This document shows positions 52,399 through 61,075 of a stretch of 64,000 nucleotides of DNA, one piece after another. This stretch comes from Nocardia sp. BMG51109 (GTDB lineage: Bacteria; Actinomycetota; Actinomycetes; Mycobacteriales; Mycobacteriaceae): the NCBI RefSeq assembly GCF_000526215.1, contig NZ_JAFQ01000004.1, positions 5,456,001 through 5,520,000 on the forward strand. The letters run 5' to 3'. The translations under genes were made by a program, and so were the position numbers. Under the pieces are notes generated by a model, which ran no database searches, was not told the DNA's origin, and saw only the letters and a program-made list of their open reading frames with translations. Every line of letters begins with the position of its first letter. Position 1 is the first letter of the stretch.

Positions 52399-54129
52399 GC
52401 GGTCGGCGCCCATACCGAGTCGCTCGGGTGCGTGCAGCCGTACGAAGATGCGGCCGACCCGCACGGGGTCCTGCCCCCGTGTGCACGAGCTGACGATGAT
52501 CATCGACAGGAAGGCGAGCGGGACGCTGAACGCGGCCGGGTAATCGAGGAGAGTGGCGAGCCAGCCGTCGGCGACGTCGTCGGAGATGCCGCCCAGGACC
52601 GAGATCGTGGTGGCGCCGCCGGCGGTGAGGCCGCCGATGATCAGCCCCGTGGCGGCGCCGGCCGCGGTCAGACCGCGCCACCAGATGCCGAGCACCAGCA
52701 CCGGGCACAGTGTGGAGGCCGCCACCGAGAAGGCCAGCGCCACGGTGCGGGACAGGTCGAGGGAGGTCACCGCGAGCGACAGGCCGAGCGGCACGATTCC
52801 CGCGGCCAGCGCGGCGGCACGGAAGTCGCGGATTCGCCCGCGCAGCACGTCGGTGCTGAGCACACCGGCGATGCTGACGAGCAAACCGGAGGAGGTCGAC
52901 AGGAACGCCGCCAGCGCACCGGCGGCGACCACCGCCGTCAGCAACTGCCCCGGCAGTCCCGCCAGCACCGACCCCGGCAGCAGCACCACGGCCGCGTCGG
53001 ATGTTCCCGTGATCAGCAGCTGCGGTACGTACAGTCGCGCGAACACGCCGAGCAGGACCGGGAACAGGTAGAAGACGCCGACCAGTCCGATGACGGCGAG
53101 CGCGGTGGAGCGGGCGGCACGGCCGTCGGTGTTGGTGTAGAAGCGCACCAGGACGTGCGGTAGTCCCATGGTGCCGAGAAACGTCGCGATGATCAGTGAA
53201 TACACCTGGTACAGAGGATGTTTCCCGCCGAAACCGCCGCCCGGGGACAGCCACGCGTCACCGTCCGTCGGGGCACCGGCCACCACGGGCACCGCGTCGC
53301 CCGCCGCCAGGACCAGCCGCGTGCCCGATCCGAGTTCGTGCTCCCCGGCGGCCAGGACGGTGGGGCCGTCCACGGCACGCCCGTCGAGTGTGCCGGTGAT
53401 CGACACCTGCTGGGCGGCGCCGACCTGCACTACGACGTCGGTGGAGATGTCGACCGCGGTGTGTTCGCTGACCACCGGTGGCGCCGGCCGGCCCAGCTCC
53501 CGGTCCGCGTCCAGGAAGTGCCCGAGCAGCACCAGGGCGGGCAGCGCCACCGCGGTGAGCTTGAGCCAGTACTGGAACGCCTGCACCAGTGTGGTCGAAC
53601 GCATCCCGCCGCCGGCGACATTGGCGATCACCAGCCCGCCCACCGCGACCGCGCCGACCCAGCCGGGGACGCCGAGGAGGATCCGGAGCGTCAGCCCCGC
53701 ACCCTGGAACTGCGGGATGAGATACACCGCGCAGATCAGCACCACGATCACGGCGGCCAGCCTCCGCAACGGCACCGAGCCGAGCCGGAACTCGACGAAG
53801 TCGGGGACGGTGTAGGCGCCCGACCGTCGCAACGGCGCCGCGACGAACAACAACAGGGCGAGGTACCCGGCGGTGAAACCGACCGGATACCACAGCGCGT
53901 CGGCGCCGTACTTCGCGATCAGGCCCGCAACGCCGAGAAACGATGCGGCCGAGAGGTATTCGCCGGAGATTGCCGCCGCGTTCCAGCGAGGTCCGACGCT
54001 GCGCGAGGCCACGAGGAAATCCGACGTGGTGCGCGCCAGCCGCACGCCGTAGATGCCGATCGCCATGGTCGCGCCGGCCGCCAGGACCAGTGCGGCGACG
54101 GTCAGCGCCGGCGACGTCGCGGTGCTCAC
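52375..54129 (-). CDS. Second SSF-family sodium/solute symporter
   Basis: The 584-residue protein shares SSF motifs with ActP (GEYLSAASFLGVAGLIAKYGAD, GTMGLPHVLVRFYTN) but carries an insert of about 100 residues in one loop (VDISTDVVVQVGAAQQVSITGTLDG...), probably extracellular and beta-rich. It probably carries a monocarboxylate such as acetate, pyruvate or propionate. It is followed upstream by a two-TM partner and a LytT/LytS two-component system, which suggests substrate-induced control. Its 3' end lies in a tandem repeat. Confidence 0.85.
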   Translation of the reverse strand: MSTATSPALTVAALVLAAGATMAIGIYGVRLARTTSDFLVASRSVGPRWNAAAISGEYLSAASFLGVAGLIAKYGADALWYPVGFTAGYLALLLFVAAPLRRSGAYTVPDFVEFRLGSVPLRRLAAVIVVLICAVYLIPQFQGAGLTLRILLGVPGWVGAVAVGGLVIANVAGGGMRSTTLVQAFQYWLKLTAVALPALVLLGHFLDADRELGRPAPPVVSEHTAVDISTDVVVQVGAAQQVSITGTLDGRAVDGPTVLAAGEHELGSGTRLVLAAGDAVPVVAGAPTDGDAWLSPGGGFGGKHPLYQVYSLIIATFLGTMGLPHVLVRFYTNTDGRAARSTALAVIGLVGVFYLFPVLLGVFARLYVPQLLITGTSDAAVVLLPGSVLAGLPGQLLTAVVAAGALAAFLSTSSGLLVSIAGVLSTDVLRGRIRDFRAAALAAGIVPLGLSLAVTSLDLSRTVALAFSVAASTLCPVLVLGIWWRGLTAAGAATGLIIGGLTAGGATTISVLGGISDDVADGWLATLLDYPAAFSVPLAFLSMIIVSSCTRGQDPVRVGRIFVRLHAPERLGMGADRERTLRPR

Positions 54130-54216
54130 GATCGTCGCTCACTGCCTCGGCCGGCCACAGCACGTGCGACGAGCCGGGACCGTTCCGCCGCCGGCCGGAC
54201 CACGGTGCCGCGCATA

Positions 54217-54585
54217 TCAGTCCTCCGCCAGATCGAGGAAGTCGTTCTCGTTGCGGTCCGCCCGGCGGACGAAGACCCAACCGGCAACGAACAACAGCGG
54301 ATACGCCGCGACCCCGAGCAGCAGCCACGGCAGGCGGATGCCGAGCACGACGAGCGATCCCGACTCGCCCAGGCGGAACAGCAGCGGCAGCGAACTCAGC
54401 ACCAGCACGGCGAGCAGGCCCATCCGCACGGCCAACGCGAACTGAGCGCGGATCAGGCCACCGATCAGTGCGGCACCGATCTCGGTCTGCTCGGCCACCT
54501 CGACCCGTGTGCGCACCCTGCGCGCCCCGCGCCGCTCGGCCAGCACCACCCGCTGGCGCGGCGGCCGCCGCTGAGGCCCCGTCAC
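54217..54585 (-). CDS. Two-TM membrane protein, SSF partner
   Basis: The 122-residue product has an Arg/Pro-rich start (RRPPRQRVVLAERRGARR), a helix (EQTEIGAALIGGLIRAQFALAVRMGLLAVLVL split around 40-70) and a second hydrophobic helix (LPWLLLGVAAYPLLFVAGWVF), ending in an acidic tail. The layout parallels DUF485, so it is probably the subunit of the SSF transporter downstream. GTG 54585 overlaps the regulator stop as GTGA. Confidence 0.7.
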   Translation of the reverse strand: MTGPQRRPPRQRVVLAERRGARRVRTRVEVAEQTEIGAALIGGLIRAQFALAVRMGLLAVLVLSSLPLLFRLGESGSLVVLGIRLPWLLLGVAAYPLLFVAGWVFVRRADRNENDFLDLAED

Positions 54586-55364
54586 CGCTCGGTCCGTGCC
54601 TGCGGCGGTGCGTGCACGAGTCGCTGCTTGAGCTCGCGTACCTGACGCCTGCTGACCGGCAGTTCCACCGCGTCGCCGGAGCCGTCGGCGCGCAGGCACA
54701 CCACCGTGCCCGTGCCGACCGTCCGCAGCCCGGTCACCGACCACAGCGCCACCAGGTATGAACGGTGCACCCGCAGGAACCCCGCGTCACGCCAGCGGGC
54801 TTCCAACGCCGACAACGGAATCCGTACCAGGTGAGATCCGGTGCCGGTGTGCAGGCGCGCATAGTCACCGTCGGCCTCGACCCACGTCACGGTCGACCGG
54901 TGGACGAACGTGGTCACACCACCCAGTTCGACCGGGATGACCTCGTTGGGGTCCCGGTGCGGCCGGATCGCCGCCTGCGAGTCCACGATCCGCCGTACCG
55001 CCGCGGCCAACCGCTCCTCCCGCAGCGGCTTCAACAGGTAGTCGACCGCACCGAGGTCGAAGGCCGATACGGCGCGGTCGTCGTGTGCGGTCACGAAGAC
55101 CACCGCGGGCGGATTCGCGAACTCCGAGAGGATCCCCGCCAGCTCCATCCCGTCGAGACCGGGCATATTGATATCCAGAAACACCGCGTCCACCGGATGC
55201 GCGCGCAACAACCGCAGCGCCGTGGTCGCGTCGTCCGCCCCGTGCACCTCGCCGATCTCCGGCTGCGCACGCAACAGATGCACCAGCTCGTCCAGCGCCG
55301 GCTTCTCGTCGTCTACGGCCAGCACGCGCAGCCTCGCGCCGGCCTCTTCGATGGCCCACATCAC
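54582..55364 (-). CDS. LytTR-type response regulator
   Basis: The 260-residue protein has a receiver domain (RVLAVDDEKPALDEL, phosphoacceptor D64 in VFLDINMPG, VFVTAHDD, LLKPL) and a LytTR DNA-binding domain (FVHRSTVTWVEADGDYARLHT, FLRVHRSYLVAL). It pairs with the LytS-like kinase 28 bases upstream and is coupled to the transporter partner gene downstream, so it probably activates the SSF operon. LytTR regulators bind paired direct repeats, which I did not locate. Confidence 0.9.
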   Translation of the reverse strand: MMWAIEEAGARLRVLAVDDEKPALDELVHLLRAQPEIGEVHGADDATTALRLLRAHPVDAVFLDINMPGLDGMELAGILSEFANPPAVVFVTAHDDRAVSAFDLGAVDYLLKPLREERLAAAVRRIVDSQAAIRPHRDPNEVIPVELGGVTTFVHRSTVTWVEADGDYARLHTGTGSHLVRIPLSALEARWRDAGFLRVHRSYLVALWSVTGLRTVGTGTVVCLRADGSGDAVELPVSRRQVRELKQRLVHAPPQARTER

Positions 55365-55392
55365 AACTCACCCATCGTAGGTCGGCAGCGGA

Positions 55393-56592
55393 TCAGGCCC
55401 TGACGCCCGGGCGAAATTTCGGTACGCGCAGGTTCACCTTGGTCCCGGCGCCCGGAGCGGTTTCCACGATCAGGCCGTAGTCGTCGCCGAACGCCGCGCG
55501 CAGGCGATCGTCGACGTTGGTCAGTCCGACGTGTGCGGACTCGTCGGGTCGGGCAGGCCCGGGGCCGGTGTCGACCGTGTCGAGAACACCGGATCGCAAC
55601 AGCTCGGGATCCATGCCCACGCCGTCGTCCTCGACGCTGATGACGCAGTCGGTGCCCGCGTCGTCGGCGACGATACTCACCGTGCCGCCGCCCCGCCTGC
55701 CCGCCAATCCGTGCCGGACCGCGTTCTCCACCAGCGGCTGCAACGCCAGAAAGGGCAGCACCACACCCAGTACCTCCGGTGCGACCTGTAGCCGAACCTG
55801 CAACGCGTCGCCGAAGCGGGCACGCTCCAACGCCAGATAGCGCTCGATATTGCGCAGCTCATCTGCCAGAACGGTGAATTCGCCGGCCGTGCGGAACGAG
55901 TACCGCGTGAAATCGGCGAACTCGAGGATCAGCTCACGGGCGCGGTCCGGGTCGGTGCGCACGAACGAGGCGATGGTGTTGAGCGCGTTGTAGATGAAAT
56001 GCGGGCTGATCTGGGCCCGCAGCGCCCGCACCTCGGCCCGGTCCAACCGCGCCCGCGACGCATCCAGCTCGGCCAGCTCCAGCTGACCGCACGCATACCG
56101 GGCGACGTCCGACAGCGCGCCGAGCCGCCCCGGCCCCGGCGGTCCGATGATCACGACGCCCAACGCCCCGGCCACACCCGTACCGTCGATGACCAGCGGC
56201 TGAGCTATCAGGGTCCGGCCTGCTTGTTCGCTGTTGCCTTTCCCTCGGACGAGCACCGCCCGGCCGCCCGAGATGGCGCGCTCGGCGGCCTCGGAGAAAG
56301 CGGCGGCGAGATCGGCATGGGGTCCCTCCCACGCCAGCACGGCGCCGTCGGCGTCCGCGATCCCCAGTGCCTCGCCCCCGGTGAGCGTCCGCAGATGCGG
56401 TGCCGCGGCGCGCGCCGACTCCTCGGTGAGCCCCCGCCGCAGGGGCACCGCCGCCAGCGAGGCCGTATGTAGCGCCGAATGCACGGCGCGCTCGGCGGGC
56501 GTGGTGACCACGCGCCGCGTGCGCAACCACAGCATGAGGACACCACAGGTCACTACCGCCGCGGCGAGGATCGCGAGAAGTGTGCTCGTCAT
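55393..56592 (-). CDS. LytS-type sensor histidine kinase
   Basis: The 399-residue kinase has one N-terminal membrane helix (LLAILAAAVVTCGVLMLWL), a GAF-like sensory region (about 60-165), and a HisKA_7TM/LytS-type core with H198 in ISPHFIYNALNTIASFV, FLALQPLVENAVRHGL and VISVEDDGVGMD. Unlike classical LytS it has only one TM segment, so the signal may be cytoplasmic, read by the GAF-like region. It should phosphorylate the adjacent LytTR regulator. Confidence 0.88.
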   Translation of the reverse strand: MTSTLLAILAAAVVTCGVLMLWLRTRRVVTTPAERAVHSALHTASLAAVPLRRGLTEESARAAAPHLRTLTGGEALGIADADGAVLAWEGPHADLAAAFSEAAERAISGGRAVLVRGKGNSEQAGRTLIAQPLVIDGTGVAGALGVVIIGPPGPGRLGALSDVARYACGQLELAELDASRARLDRAEVRALRAQISPHFIYNALNTIASFVRTDPDRARELILEFADFTRYSFRTAGEFTVLADELRNIERYLALERARFGDALQVRLQVAPEVLGVVLPFLALQPLVENAVRHGLAGRRGGGTVSIVADDAGTDCVISVEDDGVGMDPELLRSGVLDTVDTGPGPARPDESAHVGLTNVDDRLRAAFGDDYGLIVETAPGAGTKVNLRVPKFRPGVRA

Positions 56593-56871
56593 CGTGCCGG
56601 CACCCGGCGACCGAGCTGCGGAGACGTCATCGGCCGATTATCGCGCCCGGCTCACCGCACCATCACACACCGGCCGCATTCGAACGGCTACCGGCATGCG
56701 ACAGACCTCTGGTCGAGTACCGGGTCACGGCACGACACCGAGCGCGAGCTGCTGGGAACCGCGCTGGTGGACTTCCGGGCGGGCGGCCGTTCCGGCCGGT
56801 TGATCCGCCAACGCTCGTACTGAAAGGTGCAGCAGCACAACGTTTCCGCCGGAGTGGCTAGGCTGTCCGGT

Positions 56872-57714
56872 GTGAACGATTCCCGGCGCACCGATCCGAG
56901 CACACAGAACCTGGCCATCGATCGTCCGACCCCCGCCCGCATGTACGACTACTTCCTGGGCGGCAAGGACCACTACGACATCGATCGCGACGCCGCAGAG
57001 CAGGTCAAGGCCGCACTGCCCAATACTCGCGACATCGTCTGGGAGAACAGGTATTTCCTGCAACGTGCCGTCCGGTACCTGGCCGAGGCGGGAATCGACC
57101 AGTTCATCGACCTGGGCACCGGCCTGCCGACCAAGGGCAATGTGCACGAGATCGCCCAGGCCATCACGCCGCAGGCGCGTGTGGTCTACGTCGACAACGA
57201 CCCGATCGTGCTCAGTCACGGGCGCGCCCTGCTGGCCACCAATCCGAATACCACCGTCATCACCGCCGACATCCGCGAGCCCGACAGCATCCTCGGACAC
57301 CCGGACCTGCAGGCGCTGATCGATTTCACCCGCCCGTGCGCCATCCTGTTCGTCGCGATCATGCACTTCATTCCCGACGAGGCCGACCCCTACCGTGCGA
57401 TCGCAGCGTTCCGCGACGTCCTGGCCCCCGGCAGCTACCTGACACTGTCCCATCTGACATCCGACATCGTCCCCGCGGACCAGGTCCAGCGCGTGGTCGA
57501 CGTGTACAAGGCGGCGACCTCCCCGATCGTCTTCCGCTCCGGCCCGCAGATCGAGCGCATGTTCGACGGGTTCCACCTGGCGGCTCCCGGCCTGGTCCAC
57601 CCATGGCAATGGCAGCCCTGGCTGAAATCACAGTACGAGAACGAAGAGATGCGCACCGACTGGCTGTGGGCCGCAGTCGGACGCAATACCCCGCTCCCGG
57701 ACACCCCGGCCTGA
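56872..57714 (+). CDS. SAM-dependent methyltransferase, DUF574 family
   Basis: The 280-residue protein has RPTPARMYDYFLGGKDHYDIDRDAAEQV and FIDLGTGLPTKGNVHEIAQ, followed by VVYVDNDPIVL. These are diagnostic of the actinobacterial DUF574 methyltransferases. Their substrates are unknown. GTG 56872 is chosen as the start of the conserved N-terminus; the frame extends to 56827. It stands alone, divergent from the LytS-type kinase. Confidence 0.85.
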   Translation: MNDSRRTDPSTQNLAIDRPTPARMYDYFLGGKDHYDIDRDAAEQVKAALPNTRDIVWENRYFLQRAVRYLAEAGIDQFIDLGTGLPTKGNVHEIAQAITPQARVVYVDNDPIVLSHGRALLATNPNTTVITADIREPDSILGHPDLQALIDFTRPCAILFVAIMHFIPDEADPYRAIAAFRDVLAPGSYLTLSHLTSDIVPADQVQRVVDVYKAATSPIVFRSGPQIERMFDGFHLAAPGLVHPWQWQPWLKSQYENEEMRTDWLWAAVGRNTPLPDTPA

Positions 57715-57896
57715 CCAGGCGCCGAGCATGAAGGGCGGCCTCGGCGCGCGACAGGGAAACTTGTCGATCCGCAACTCCGGGGCCCGACCGGCTCGTCCTG
57801 GCGGTCAGGTCGGCGGCGGCGATACCGGCTGCCCCAACAGCGCGACACACCCGCCGCGGGCGTGGCCGATGACGGCCCGGCAGGGATTCGACAGAC

Positions 57897-58202
57897 CTAC
57901 GCCCGGGTTTGGCTGGTATCGAGCAGGGCCGTCCAGAACTCGTGTTGTACCGCATCCCACAGGTCCTGATGCTGCGGCAACACCTCACGGGCATCGGCGA
58001 GATCCAGCGAACCCGTGTCTCCGGCGAAGACGATCATGCCACGTTGCGCCAGTGGCAACAGCTTATCGGGCCACTGCACCGCGGGGCTCGAGTCGCCGAG
58101 CAGCAATACGCGCTGAATCCACGGCCGCCGCCGCGTCAGCGACCAGTCCGCGACTTTCCTCCCGTCGGCGGTTGTCGTCGTACGCAGTCCTTTTCGCTTC
58201 AT
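57897..58202 (-). CDS. Hypothetical protein, 101 aa
   Basis: From ATG 58202 the product is basic at its start (MKRKGLRTTTTADGRKVADWSLTRRR) and then alpha/beta-like (VLLLGDSSPAVQWPDKLLPLAQRGMIVFAGDTGS, DLADAREVLPQHQDLWDAVQHEFW). It could be a small NAD(P)-independent alpha/beta protein, but no family is recognised and the ribosome binding site is weak. It is convergent with the DUF574 methyltransferase. Confidence 0.45.
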   Translation of the reverse strand: MKRKGLRTTTTADGRKVADWSLTRRRPWIQRVLLLGDSSPAVQWPDKLLPLAQRGMIVFAGDTGSLDLADAREVLPQHQDLWDAVQHEFWTALLDTSQTRA

Positions 58203-58641
58203 TCGGCCTGTCCCGCAGCTAGTGGCTCCCGGTGCGGGAGGACGCTGCACTCCCGCACCGGAAAGACTCGGGCTCCCGCATGCCGAGTGGAATCGGTATT
58301 CCCCCAACACCATTCACCGGCAACGGGAAATCGGGCCGCAGCAACAGAACCCAGAATGCCTGCCGCCTCGCGGCCTCGGACCGGCAACGAGACACTCGGG
58401 GCAGGTAACGCGTCGACCGCTCGTCCGGCGAGGCCCCTCATCCCGCTTCCTCCTGTCGCAGAACAGTACTCGGCCGCCCACCCGTATCGGGCGTGTCCGA
58501 TTGACGACAGTGTTCCAAACTCGGGGCGCAGATGCAACGGCAGCTGCATCTGCACCTGCGAACGGACATGCAACTGCACGTGCGACTGCATGTACAGTGT
58601 TACCGCGAGTCTCATTCATCGATAGGAACTGTGAGAGTGTC
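58203..58641. other. Intergenic region upstream of DUF397 gene
   Basis: No gene supported. Its right part is rich in TGCA/TGCG tetramers and includes a 26-base imperfect palindrome (58567-58592). It is the control region for the DUF397 gene and perhaps the divergent hypothetical gene. Confidence 0.4.
58567..58592. promoter_or_regulatory. 26-base imperfect palindrome upstream of DUF397 gene
   Basis: CATGCA (58567-58572) and TGCATG (58587-58592) flank a central GCACGTGC, matching at 20 of 26 positions. It lies about 50 bases before the DUF397 start and is a candidate operator for the XRE protein at 58935. Confidence 0.4.
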
Positions 58642-58875
58642 ATGTCCGATCCCACCGCCGAGCCCCCGTTAGAGCGGAGTGAAATCGCCTGGCGGAAAAG
58701 CTCATACAGTGGTCCGCACGGCAATTGTGTTGAGCTGGCCCGGCTTTCCGGCGACTGCATCGGAGTGCGGAACTCCCGAGATCCGCAGGGCTCCGTGCTG
58801 ACCTGCACGCGTGCGGAGTTCGCCGCGTTGGTGCGCGACATCAAGAGCGGCTGCTTCGATAGCCTCATGCTGTAA
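58642..58875 (+). CDS. DUF397-domain protein
   Basis: The 77-residue product matches DUF397 over its length: AWRKSSYSGPHGNCVELARL, then GVRNSRDPQGSVLTCTRAEFAALVRDIKSG. DUF397 proteins pair with XRE/DUF5753 regulators in actinobacteria in antitoxin-like or developmental modules (WhiJ-type). Here the DUF397 gene comes first, 59 bases before the regulator, the reverse of the common order. ATG 58642 starts the conserved part. Confidence 0.88.
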   Translation: MSDPTAEPPLERSEIAWRKSSYSGPHGNCVELARLSGDCIGVRNSRDPQGSVLTCTRAEFAALVRDIKSGCFDSLML

Positions 58876-58934
58876 AGTGTTGCGGTGGTGCCTCCACGAG
58901 GCTGCGGATTCTTTACTACACGGGAGTCGACTCG

Positions 58935-59831
58935 ATGACAGCCAGGGCCGATCGTGACAGCAGCGTGGTGCCCCACGCCTTCGCCGACCGCGGCCCTACC
59001 GTCCTGCGAATCGCGCTCGGGGGGCAGCTACGGAAGCTGCGTGAGGAACGCGAGATCACCCGCCAGGCCGCCGGCGACGCACTGCGCGCGTCCGAAACCA
59101 AGATCACCCGACTCGAGTTGGGGCAGACGGGGTTCAAAGAACGCGACATGAGCGACCTGCTCACGCTGTACGGGGTGCACGACGCCGACGAGCGCGACCG
59201 GTTCCTGGCTCTGGCTCGCCAAGCCAACCGGCCGGGCTGGTGGCACCGCTACAGCGACCTTCTACCCTCCTGGTTCGAAACCTACGTCGGCCTCGAACAG
59301 GCCGCCCTCGGCATCCGCATCTACGAAACCCACTACATCCCAGGCATTTTCCAGACCGCCGACTACGCCCGCTACATCTTCGGTCTCGACTCACGCGAGG
59401 ACGCCCAGCGCCTGGTCGACATGCGGATGCGGCGCCAGCGCATACTCACCCGAACACCCAACCCGCCCACCGTGTGGGCGGTCATCGACGAGCACGTGCT
59501 GCGCAGGCAGCCGCCCGACCCGCGGGTAGCCCGCAATCAACTCCGGCATCTGCTCGAGCTGATCGAACAGCCCAACATCACCGTGCAGGTGCTCCCGGAA
59601 ACCGCCGGCCCCACCCCGGCCGAAGGCGGTTCCTTCAGCATGCTGCGCTTCCCCGAAGAAGAACTGCCCGACGTCGTCTACCTCGAACAACTCACCGGCG
59701 CACTCTATCTCGACAAACACGCCGACCTACAGCGCTACCGGAAACTGATGGACATCCTGTGCGCAGGCTACGCCCAACCCCCCGAACAAACCCCTCTCTT
59801 CCTCCACAAGCTCCTCGACACCCTCACCTAG
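58935..59831 (+). CDS. XRE regulator with DUF5753 C-terminal domain
   Basis: The 298-residue protein has an HTH at about 28-75 (LRKLREEREITRQAAGDALRASETKITRLELG) and a DUF5753 effector domain (PSWFETYVGLEQAALGIRIYETHYIPGIFQTADYA, IDEHVLRR, ITVQVLPETAG, GSFSMLRF). These regulators act with DUF397 partners in morphological or stress control. It is preceded by the DUF397 gene in the same direction. Confidence 0.9.
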   Translation: MTARADRDSSVVPHAFADRGPTVLRIALGGQLRKLREEREITRQAAGDALRASETKITRLELGQTGFKERDMSDLLTLYGVHDADERDRFLALARQANRPGWWHRYSDLLPSWFETYVGLEQAALGIRIYETHYIPGIFQTADYARYIFGLDSREDAQRLVDMRMRRQRILTRTPNPPTVWAVIDEHVLRRQPPDPRVARNQLRHLLELIEQPNITVQVLPETAGPTPAEGGSFSMLRFPEEELPDVVYLEQLTGALYLDKHADLQRYRKLMDILCAGYAQPPEQTPLFLHKLLDTLT

Positions 59832-59887
59832 TGTCCTGATTCCCGGTTCCCGCGTGGCAACCTCGCCGCGCTCGCACCCCAACGGGC

Positions 59888-60046
59888 CATTTCGGACATT
59901 CTCGCTATCGCGATATCAAACCGGCCAACATCCTGCTCGCCGCCGTCGACGTCGGCCGCGCAGAACGCGCCGTACTCACCGATTTCGGTACCGCCCGGAT
60001 GGATGCGGCCACGAAGATCACCGTCACCGGAGCGTTCACCGCGACT
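59888..60046 (+). pseudogene. Fragment of a Hanks-type Ser/Thr protein kinase
   Basis: One frame reads YRDIKPANILLAAVD and then VLTDFGTARMDAATKITVTG. This is the catalytic loop (HRDlKPaN, with His replaced by Tyr) and DFG loop of a serine/threonine protein kinase. Nothing of the N-lobe or the rest of the C-lobe is present, so it is a decayed 53-residue fragment of a kinase gene. Confidence 0.7.
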
Positions 60047-60054
60047 CCGCGGCC

Positions 60055-60327
60055 AGCGGCATCCTGCTGGCCGACCAGTTCAGCTCGCGGGTGTGGAAGC
60101 TCGCCGAACACCGGTCACAGCAGATCGGCGCGCTGGGCCGGGTCGGCGCGAGCTGGTTGTCGACGGTCGATGGCCCACTCGGCTGGCCGGCCGGCCACGG
60201 CTGGACCGCAGAGACCGTCGACTTCAACCGCGTTGCTGCCGAACTGGGGCGCGACACACCGGCGGTCGCCGACAACTCGGATGGCGCACCGGCGGTCTGG
60301 CTGGCCGCCGCCGAACGGCGGCGGTGA
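60055..60327 (+). pseudogene. C-terminal remnant, probably a TIGR00027-like methyltransferase
   Basis: After the kinase fragment the sequence changes frame to ILLADQFSSRVWKLAEHR, GALGRVGASWLSTVDGPLG, AGHGWTAETVDFNRVAAELG and VWLAAAERR before a stop. The HGWT-x-VD...LGR-TP pattern resembles the C-terminus of TIGR00027-type SAM methyltransferases, but the SAM-binding half is absent. No start or ribosome binding site is seen, so it is a remnant. The family match is tentative. Confidence 0.4.
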
Positions 60328-60464
60328 GCACGTTGTGGCTGGTCGCCGGCCTGACCACCCTCGTGCTGTACGTCGTCCGCGTGATGAAAAGACGTCGAAC
60401 TACCCGGCAACCGGATACACCACCGTGCCCGCCCGGCCACTCGGCCCACGAATGGCTCCGCTGA
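60324..60464 (+). CDS. Small single-TM protein
   Basis: GTG 60324 overlaps the preceding stop (GTGA) and encodes 46 residues: STLWLVAGLTTLVLYVVRVM, a basic KRRRTTR stop-transfer, and a tail PPGHSAHEWLR. It is a plausible small membrane protein, but the overlap with a pseudogene stop and with 65 bases of the convergent reductase gene makes it uncertain. Confidence 0.3.
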   Translation: MSTLWLVAGLTTLVLYVVRVMKRRRTTRQPDTPPCPPGHSAHEWLR

Positions 60465-61026
60465 TGGTCCGCACCGCGCGGTCGACGCTCTGCGCTGTGG
60501 CCTCGGCGGAATCCTGCTCGGACTCGTAGATGAACGCTGTGGCGCCGCGTCGGCTGCCGCAGTAGTCGACGATTCCGTGCTCGATCTGCGTCCGTAGTGC
60601 TCTCTCGTACCCGTGACGCTCGTACACGCCGGAGTCGACGCCGGCGATCGGCAGAAGATGCGTGGTGAGCGCCTGGAGTTTCGGTCGCAGGCCCGAAGCC
60701 GGGGAGTACTCGAAGGCCCAGCCGTTGATGAAGACACGGTCGATCCACCCCTTCAGCTGGGCGGGCATCGACCACCAGTACACGGGGAAGATCAATACGA
60801 GGTCGGTGGCACGTTCGAGACGACGGTGCTCATTGATGATTTCGGCCGGATAGTCGCCGCCGTGGTATGCCCGGCGATCGGCCGGGCTGAACGTGGGGTC
60901 GAACCGTTCCTCGGACAGGTCGGCGACCTCGACCGACGCCGGATGGAGTGCTGCCTCGACTCTGTCGAGCACGTGGTGTGTCAGGGACCGGGGGTCCGGG
61001 TTCGTGGCGACCAGCAAGGTGTGCAT
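60400..61026 (-). CDS. Flavodoxin-fold NAD(P)H:quinone oxidoreductase
   Basis: The 208-residue protein has the flavodoxin-fold NQO pattern: HTLLVATNPDPRSLTHHVLDR, ERATDLVLIFPVYWWSMPAQLKGWIDRVF (the diagnostic P-x-WW-S-P-x-K-x-W-D segment), and YGY-like YERHGYERALRTQ. It reduces quinones with NAD(P)H, protecting against redox cycling. It is divergent from a TetR gene across a perfect palindrome and should be repressed by it. Confidence 0.85.
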   Translation of the reverse strand: MHTLLVATNPDPRSLTHHVLDRVEAALHPASVEVADLSEERFDPTFSPADRRAYHGGDYPAEIINEHRRLERATDLVLIFPVYWWSMPAQLKGWIDRVFINGWAFEYSPASGLRPKLQALTTHLLPIAGVDSGVYERHGYERALRTQIEHGIVDYCGSRRGATAFIYESEQDSAEATAQSVDRAVRTISGAIRGPSGRAGTVVYPVAG

Positions 61027-61050
61027 CGACAAGTTCCGTCCGCTCGAAGA

Positions 61051-61073
61051 GTAACCTACTACTAGTAGGTTAC
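61051..61073. promoter_or_regulatory. Perfect 23-base palindrome, TetR operator
   Basis: GTAACCTACTA (61051-61061) and TAGTAGGTTAC (61063-61073) are perfect 11-base arms around a single C. The site lies between the quinone reductase (start 61026) and the TetR gene (start 61076), so a single dimer pair could repress both directions. Confidence 0.75.
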
Positions 61074-61075
61074 CT

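Noticed and set aside
58501..58620. His/Leu-rich short peptide encoded by the TGCA-rich tract
   Set aside because: No ribosome binding site, and the repeats explain the composition; better read as a control region.
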